Part shown: piece after piece, positions 58,724 to 64,000 of the stretch
Layout of the letters: the number at the start of each line of letters is the position of its first letter
How positions within the stretch are numbered: position 1 is the first letter of the stretch
Source of the DNA: NORP233 sp050186825
Lineage (GTDB): Bacteria; Planctomycetota; J058
Assembly: GCA_050186825.1 (NCBI GenBank)
Contig: JBFWYD010000016.1
Location: 1-64,000, forward strand
Length of the DNA stretch: 64,000 nucleotides
Reading direction: 5' to 3'
Program-made: the position numbers and the translations under genes
The notes under the pieces: generated by a model
The model's input: only the letters and a program-made list of their open reading frames with translations
What the model was told of the DNA's origin: nothing
The model's database searches: none

Positions 58724-61165
58724 TTGGCGCCCCAGGGGACCGGACGATACGGCGACGCCTCCTACCGCGGCCCCGACTCCGGTCACGGGGCGGACCCCTC
58801 CGCTCGGCGCCCCTCCAGCGGGCGCCCCTCGGGCTCGGAGCGGGCCCCCTTCCCTGACCCCACCGAGCGCGACCTCGGAGCCGGCCCTGGCGGGTCGGGC
58901 TCAGGCCTGGGCTGCGGACAGGGCTCCGGCCCGCAAGCGCCCAGCCACGGACGCGCGGGGTCGGGCTCGGGCCTGGGGTCGGGCTCGGGGGGCCTGGGCT
59001 CGGGGCCCGTGGGCTACCCCAGCGACGCCTCCTCGCGCCGCGCGTCCTCGGGCGCGAGCCGTCCGCCTTCCGGGCGCAGCGGGCTGGGCGAGGCGCCGCG
59101 CCGGCTCGGGCGCTACGAGCTCCTGCGCGAGCTGGGGCGCGGGGCCAACGGCGCGGTCTACCTGGCGCGGCACGACGCGCTCGGCAAGGAGGTCGCGCTC
59201 AAGGTGCTGCACGGGCACGCCAGCGACCCGGAGGGGCTGGCGCGCTTCAAGGTCGAGGCCCAGGCCATGGGCCGGCTCGACCATCCCGGCGTCGTGAGCG
59301 TGTTCGACTTCGGCGTCGACCGCGTCCCCTACTACGTCATGGAGTACTGCCGAGGCGAGACCCTCCAGCAGCGCCTGCTGCGCGGGCCGCTGCCCCCGCA
59401 CGAGGCCGCGGCCCTGGTGGCAGAGGTCGCGGGCGCCGTGGCCGCGGTCAACGCGCAGGGGGTGATCCACCGCGACCTCAAGCCGGGGAACGTGCTCCTG
59501 GACGAGCGCACGGGCCGGGCGCGGATCACCGACTTCGGCCTGGCGCACGACCAGACCGTCTCCCGCATGACCCAGACCGGCGAGGTGCTGGGCACGCCGG
59601 TCTACATGGCCCCCGAGCAGATCGCCGGCGACCGCGACGTGGACCAGCGGATCGACGTCTACGCCCTGGGCGTGCTGCTCTACCAGTGCCTGACGGGCCG
59701 GCGCCCCTTCGAGGCGCCGACCTGGTTCGAGCTGCGCCACCAGATCCAGTCGGCCCGCCTCGTCTCGCCCAGCGAGCTGCGCCCCGAGACCCCGCAGGGG
59801 CTCTCGGCGGTGTGCCTGCGGGCCATGGCCCGCGACCGCGACGACCGCTACCCGGACGCGGGGGCCCTGGCCGCGGACCTCGCCCCGTGGACCGACCCTC
59901 GCGCGGGGGCCTCTCCGTCGCCCGGGGCCGCGGCCCGAGGATCGCGACGCCTGGCCCTCGGGTTGTTCCTGGCGGCGATCCCCGTCGCCGCGCTGGCGGG
60001 CGCCGGCCTGGTCTCGCTCCTGGGCGGCGGCGGCGAGCCGCCCAGGAGCGAGACGAGCCCGGCGCCCGAGCCGAGCGTGGCGGAGGCCCCGCCCTCGCCC
60101 AGCGCGAGCGCGACCCCCGCCAGCGACCCGGCCTGCGCGCGCACGCTGGCCGCCGCCGAGAAGGCGGCCCGCGAGCGCGAGCCGACCAAGGACGTAAGCG
60201 CGCTGCTCGACGCGGCCGCCGGCCTGGCCAGGACCCCGGCCGACCGCGAGCGCGTGCGCGCGGCGCGGGTCGAGCTCGCCTATCGGCGCGGCGACCTGGC
60301 CCAGGCCCTCGACCTCGCGCCGACCGATGGGAAGCCCTCGCGCCTGCTCCTGATCCGGGCGCTGGCCTGCGCCCAGACGGGGCGCGAGCGCGAGGCGCTG
60401 CCCGCCCTCTTCGACCGCCTCGAGACGGACGAGACGGCGATCGGCCACGGCGCGCGCGCGGTGCGCTACCTGTTCGGCCGCGGGCCGCAGTCGGGCCAGT
60501 CGATCTACTTGCTCCGGCGCGCCCTCGAGGAGGACGCGACGCTGACCCCGCTGCGGGTGCTGCTCGTGGTCGAGCTCTACAACGACGCGGCGGGCCGCCG
60601 CGACGAGGACGGGCGCGGCTTCGCCGAGGTCCAGACGCAGCTCGAGCGCGTGCTGAAGGACGAGCCGGACAACGTGATGGCCCTGCACCTCGCGGGGAAG
60701 CTGCTCGTGGCCGCGAGCGACTTCGATGGCGCGCACCGCCGCTACGCCCAGGCCCGCGCCCTCGGCCGCGCCCCCTCCGCCGAGATCGACCGCGCCGAGG
60801 CCTACCTGTTCAAGGCCAAGCCCGAGCCCGAGCGCGCGCTCGAGGACCTCGAGCCCCTGGTCTCGCGGCTGCGCGACGGCCCGCTCAAGGCGCAGGGGTT
60901 GTTCTTCCGCGGGCTCGCCTACGGGATGACCGGCGACTACGCCAAGGGCGGCGCCGACTGGAAGGCCCTGATCGAGCTGGGCGGCGAGGAGGGCCCGCGC
61001 GCCCTGCGCTGGATCTCCTGGCGCTACCGCCGCGCGGAGCGGCTGCCCATGGACGTGGCCAAGCGGCTCGCGGCCGAGGCCGGCGCCACCGAGGACGTGT
61101 TCGAGCGCCACGGCCCGCGCGGCTTCGGCTACGGCGGGCGCCGCGACCGGGACCACCGCGACTGA
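58724..61165 (+). CDS. Ser/Thr protein kinase with TPR-like exterior domain
   Basis: 813 residues from a TTG start, preceded by GAGGAGGG. A 125-residue Gly/Ser/Arg-rich disordered N-terminus comes before the kinase: GRGANGAVYLA, K160, HRDLKPGN with D251, DFG 270-272, APEQ. A membrane helix at about 409-433 is followed by a Pro/Ala linker and a TPR-like helical domain (about 480-790). The Gly/Ser-rich cytoplasmic N-terminus may be autophosphorylated. Paralogous in layout to the kinase at 55783. Confidence 0.9.
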   Translation: MAPQGTGRYGDASYRGPDSGHGADPSARRPSSGRPSGSERAPFPDPTERDLGAGPGGSGSGLGCGQGSGPQAPSHGRAGSGSGLGSGSGGLGSGPVGYPSDASSRRASSGASRPPSGRSGLGEAPRRLGRYELLRELGRGANGAVYLARHDALGKEVALKVLHGHASDPEGLARFKVEAQAMGRLDHPGVVSVFDFGVDRVPYYVMEYCRGETLQQRLLRGPLPPHEAAALVAEVAGAVAAVNAQGVIHRDLKPGNVLLDERTGRARITDFGLAHDQTVSRMTQTGEVLGTPVYMAPEQIAGDRDVDQRIDVYALGVLLYQCLTGRRPFEAPTWFELRHQIQSARLVSPSELRPETPQGLSAVCLRAMARDRDDRYPDAGALAADLAPWTDPRAGASPSPGAAARGSRRLALGLFLAAIPVAALAGAGLVSLLGGGGEPPRSETSPAPEPSVAEAPPSPSASATPASDPACARTLAAAEKAAREREPTKDVSALLDAAAGLARTPADRERVRAARVELAYRRGDLAQALDLAPTDGKPSRLLLIRALACAQTGREREALPALFDRLETDETAIGHGARAVRYLFGRGPQSGQSIYLLRRALEEDATLTPLRVLLVVELYNDAAGRRDEDGRGFAEVQTQLERVLKDEPDNVMALHLAGKLLVAASDFDGAHRRYAQARALGRAPSAEIDRAEAYLFKAKPEPERALEDLEPLVSRLRDGPLKAQGLFFRGLAYGMTGDYAKGGADWKALIELGGEEGPRALRWISWRYRRAERLPMDVAKRLAAEAGATEDVFERHGPRGFGYGGRRDRDHRD

Positions 61166-61203
61166 CAGCGCCGACCGCTGGATTCGCTGCAGCGGCTTCC
61201 GTG

Positions 61204-61288
61204 CTCGTGCTCGTGCTCGTGAGCGCGGCTCCGATCACGACTACGACTACGACTACGACTACGACCACGACTGCGACACGAGCACGAG
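61204..61288. repeat. Hexamer repeats framed by inverted arms
   Basis: CTCGTGCTCGTG (61204-61215) and CACGAGCACGAG (61277-61288) are exact inverse complements. Between them are six ACGACT-type units (61237-61272). It lies between the convergent kinase and GlnRS genes (61166-61361), where it could serve as a bidirectional terminator. Confidence 0.6.
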
Positions 61289-61361
61289 GGGCCCGATCAA
61301 GTCAACCGGGTAGCGCTGTGAGGGCAGCGGAGCAGGCGCTGCGCGCCTGCTCCCGCTCGCG

Positions 61362-63176
61362 CTACTCGCCCTCGGGCTCCGCGCCCTGGCCCTTGTTCTT
61401 GCCCCTCCGACGCCGGCGGCCGCCGCCCTCGCCGCCGGCGGCGGCCTTCGCGGGCTGCGGCGGGGGCGGGGCGGCCTCCTCCTTCTTGAAGGAGTCCTTG
61501 AGCGTCTCGGTGCGGTTGAACACCGGGGCGCCCGGGCGCGAGCGCTTGGTGTCGGCGCAGAAGTAGCCGACGCGCTCGAGCTGATAGATCGCCCCCGGCG
61601 CGGCCGCGGCCAGGGCGGGCTCGCACAGGCCCTGGACCACGCTCAGCGACTCGGGGTTCAGGTTCTGGCGCCAGTCGCGCCCCTCGGCCTTGCCCTCGTC
61701 CGGGTCGGCCGTGGCGAACAGGTGGTCGTAGAGCCGGAGCTCGAGCGGGACCGCGTGCTTCGCCGAGACCCAGTGCAGGGTCGCCTTGACCTTGCGCCCG
61801 TCGGGCGAGCGCCCGCCGCGGCTCTCGGGGTCCCAGGTGCAGCGCAGCTCGCTGACCTGGCCCGCGGCATCCTTGACCACCTCGTCGCAGCGGAGCAGGC
61901 AGGCGTAGCGCAGCCGGACCTCGCGTCCGGGCGAGAGCCGGAAGAACTTCTTGGGCGGGTCCTCCATGAAGTCCTCGCGCTCGATCCACAGCTCGCGGGA
62001 GAAGGGGACCTGCCGCACGCCGGCTGCCTCGTCCTCGGGGTTGTTCTGGGCCTCGAAGCCCTCCTCCTGGCCGTCGGGGTAGTTCGTGATCACGACCTTG
62101 AGCGGGTCGAGCACGGCCATGGCCCGCAGCGCGGTGCGGTTGAGGTCGTCGCGCAGGACGAAGCGCAGCAGCTTGTGGTCGATGGTCGAGTTGTACTTCG
62201 CCACGCCGATCCGCTTGCAGAAGGCGCGGATCGCGCTGGGGGTGTAGCCCCTCCGGCGCAGGCCCGCGAGCGTGGGCATCCGCGGGTCGTCCCAGCCCTC
62301 GACCACGCCCTCGTCGACGAGCGCCTTGAGCTTGCGCTTGCTCATCATGGTGTGGGTCAGGTCGAGCCGGGCGAACTCGATCTGGCGCGGGGCGTGGATC
62401 CCGAGCATCTCGATGAACCAGTCGTAGAGCGGGCGGTGGTTCTCGAACTCGAGCGAGCAGAGCGAGTGGGTGATCCCCTCGATCGAGTCCGACTGGCCGT
62501 GGGCGAAGTCGTACATCGGGTAGATGCACCAGGCGTCGCCCGTGCGGTGGTGGTGCGCGCGGCGGATCCGGTAGAGGGTCGGGTCGCGCATGTTCATGTT
62601 GGGCGAGGCCATGTCGATCTTGGCCCGCAGCACGTGCTCGCCGTCGGGGAACTCGCCGGCGCGCATCCGGCGGAAGAGGTCGAGGTTCTCCGCGGCCGGG
62701 CGCTCGCGGTAGGGGCTCTCCTTGCCGGGCGCGGTCAGCGAGCCGCGGTACTCGCGGATCTGCTCCGCCGGCAGGCTGTCGACGTATGCCGCGCCCAGCT
62801 CGATCAGGCGCTCGGCGTAGCCGTAGAGGGTCTCGAAGTAGTCGCTGGCGTAGAGCTCGGCGCTCCAGCGGAAGCCCAGCCAGGCCACGTCCTCCTTGAT
62901 CGCCTCGACGTACTCCGTGTCCTCCTTGACGGGGTTGGTGTCGTCGAGGCGCAGGTTGCAGGTGCCCTGGAACTCCTCGGCGATCCCGAAGTTGAGGCAG
63001 ATCGCCTTGGCGTGCCCGATGTGCAGGTAGCCGTTGGGCTCGGGAGGGAAGCGGGTCGCGACCCGGTCGTAGCGGCCGCTGGCCAGGTCCTGGTCGATCT
63101 CGACCCGCACGAAGTCGCGCGGCTCCTCGGCGGGCGCATCTGCGCTGGGGCCTCGGCCCTCACCCTCGTCGCTCAT
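61362..63176 (-). CDS. glnS: Glutaminyl-tRNA synthetase
   Basis: 604 residues. HIGH motif in PPEPNGYLHIGHAKA (H52-I-G-H55), KMSKS-type motif MMSKR (277-281), RLDDTNP and the GlnRS-specific LEFENHRPLYDWF. The N-terminal 20 residues and the last 45 (Pro/Ala, then Gly/Arg/Lys-rich) extend the usual length of about 555. The start at 63176 has AGGAG spacing. Charges tRNA-Gln. GlnRS rather than the Gln-amidotransferase route is implied for this organism. The basic tail may bind tRNA. Confidence 0.95.
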   Translation of the reverse strand: MSDEGEGRGPSADAPAEEPRDFVRVEIDQDLASGRYDRVATRFPPEPNGYLHIGHAKAICLNFGIAEEFQGTCNLRLDDTNPVKEDTEYVEAIKEDVAWLGFRWSAELYASDYFETLYGYAERLIELGAAYVDSLPAEQIREYRGSLTAPGKESPYRERPAAENLDLFRRMRAGEFPDGEHVLRAKIDMASPNMNMRDPTLYRIRRAHHHRTGDAWCIYPMYDFAHGQSDSIEGITHSLCSLEFENHRPLYDWFIEMLGIHAPRQIEFARLDLTHTMMSKRKLKALVDEGVVEGWDDPRMPTLAGLRRRGYTPSAIRAFCKRIGVAKYNSTIDHKLLRFVLRDDLNRTALRAMAVLDPLKVVITNYPDGQEEGFEAQNNPEDEAAGVRQVPFSRELWIEREDFMEDPPKKFFRLSPGREVRLRYACLLRCDEVVKDAAGQVSELRCTWDPESRGGRSPDGRKVKATLHWVSAKHAVPLELRLYDHLFATADPDEGKAEGRDWRQNLNPESLSVVQGLCEPALAAAAPGAIYQLERVGYFCADTKRSRPGAPVFNRTETLKDSFKKEEAAPPPPQPAKAAAGGEGGGRRRRRGKNKGQGAEPEGE

Positions 63177-63304
63177 GACTCCTGACTCCTCCTCGCGGCT
63201 CGGCGAGCGGCAGATCCTCTCATCCGGCATGGGCCCGAACAGGGCCGAGCGGGAGACGAGCCGAGCGGGAGACGAGGAGGTCCCCGGCCGCCTGTCGCGG
63301 GGAG

Positions 63305-64000
63305 CTACCAGCCGAGGTCGGCCTGGCGCGCGCGGTAGAAGCGCCCGAGCAGCGCGCCGCTCCCGGCGCAGAGCAGGGAGCCCACCAGCATGAGCAGGAC
63401 CTGCCCCAGCAGGATCCCGCTCGCCGAGCCCAGCGCGGCGTCGAGGGTGGCGGGGAGCACCCAGGCTGCCCCCAGGAGCAGCGCGTCCTGGGCCACGAAG
63501 ACCAGCGCGCAGAGGAGGTAGCTGAGCGGGGTCTGGAGGATCGAGACCAGGAGCAGGGGCAGGTGCAGGGGCGCGTAGGCGGTGCGCAGGCGCGCGCCGG
63601 CGAGCAGGCCCATCGGGAACAGGAGCAGCCCCAGGCCCAGCGCCACGCGCGCGCCCACCGCGCCGCGAGAGGCATCGGGCGGCGGCACGACCAGCCCGGC
63701 CAGGCGCGCGCGCGCCTCGGCGCTCCGCTCGCGCAGCACCTCGCGCCAGGGGCGGCGCTCGACCGGCGCGGGCTCGGCAGGGGCGTTCGGCTCGCCCTCC
63801 CCCATCTGGCGCAGGGCCGCCAGCGCGCGCTCGCTCTGGGCGCGGCGGCGCGCGTTCTCCTCGCTCTCCTCCAGGCCCAGCGCGGTGCGCTCGGCCTGCA
63901 CCGCGTCCTGCGCGCTCCAGACCTGGTTCTTGTAGGCCTCGGCCGCGTCGGCCGCGACCTGCGCCACCTGGCGCGCGGGGGCCGAGGGCTGGAAGAAGGC
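63305..64000 (-). CDS. Multi-pass membrane protein, 5' end beyond window
   Basis: At least 231 residues. The frame is open to the window edge, reading AFFQPSAPARQV before the first possible GTG at 63967, so the gene likely starts outside. A helical, Glu/Arg-rich cytoplasmic part (about 90 residues) precedes four or five membrane helices (GARVALGLGLLLFPMGLLAG, LPLLLVSILQTPLSYLLCAL and others). It is upstream of glnS on the same strand. No family was recognised. Confidence 0.65.
   Translation of the reverse strand, partial: AFFQPSAPARQVAQVAADAAEAYKNQVWSAQDAVQAERTALGLEESEENARRRAQSERALAALRQMGEGEPNAPAEPAPVERRPWREVLRERSAEARARLAGLVVPPPDASRGAVGARVALGLGLLLFPMGLLAGARLRTAYAPLHLPLLLVSILQTPLSYLLCALVFVAQDALLLGAAWVLPATLDAALGSASGILLGQVLLMLVGSLLCAGSGALLGRFYRARQADLGW

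Noticed and set aside
58901..61156. Minus-strand open frame of 751 codons
   Set aside because: Antisense to the second Ser/Thr kinase, same composition problem.

Overview
The window is about 70% G+C and uses GTG and TTG starts and 4-bp ATGA/GTGA stop-start overlaps freely. Lipoprotein signals, several Hanks-type Ser/Thr kinases with TPR-like tails, an FHA-PAS-histidine kinase-receiver hybrid and a MYXO-CTERM-like sorting tail suggest a Gram-negative, complex-lifestyle bacterium such as a Planctomycetota or Myxococcota member. The sequence alone does not fix the phylum. I found no tRNA, rRNA or CRISPR array.

Two very different regions meet near 47.57 kb. Positions 1 to about 47,570 look like the right-hand 47.5 kb of a large integrative element whose left end lies outside the window. 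Its outer part (1-30 kb) is cargo in short, mostly two- to four-gene units. These include four PD-(D/E)XK-type nucleases (one a clear Mrr), HEPN and HEPN-like proteins, a DUF429 nuclease followed by a SAM methyltransferase, XRE regulators, several lipoproteins, and a 1341-aa secreted multidomain protein with an M23-like domain. Four proteins share an N-terminal helical module in front of different C-termini. At 27-30 kb sit three DNA-binding proteins with unusual low-complexity tails.

The core of the element runs from 30 to 47.5 kb. A 1.4-kb region with no supported intact gene holds two copies of a structured module with 16-bp inverted arms that co-vary. It is followed by a sigma-region-4-like protein, a palindromic operator-like site, a DnaG-type primase fused to a DUF927-like helicase ATPase, a RepA-like ATPase, excisionase-like proteins and a tandem pair of phage-type adenine methylases, the first with a degenerate catalytic motif. 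The right end carries a duplicated recombination cassette: an Arg-rich 'X' protein, a small 'Y' protein and a serine recombinase. The first copy has only a variant resolvase domain. The second has a full large serine recombinase.

The full recombinase runs without a stop codon into chromosomal sequence and stays in frame with a transketolase gene. On the opposite strand at the junction is the first 25 codons of a REP-associated (Y1) transposase, so the element appears to have inserted into that gene.

The chromosomal part (47.6-64 kb) starts with a tightly overlapping six-gene operon: two-subunit transketolase, GT2 glycosyltransferase, TIGR03032/DUF4915 protein, sulfotransferase and NAD-dependent epimerase. 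It is probably for a modified, perhaps sulfated, surface glycan. Then come the FHA-histidine kinase, two Ser/Thr kinases, a convergent GlnRS gene and a membrane protein cut by the window edge.
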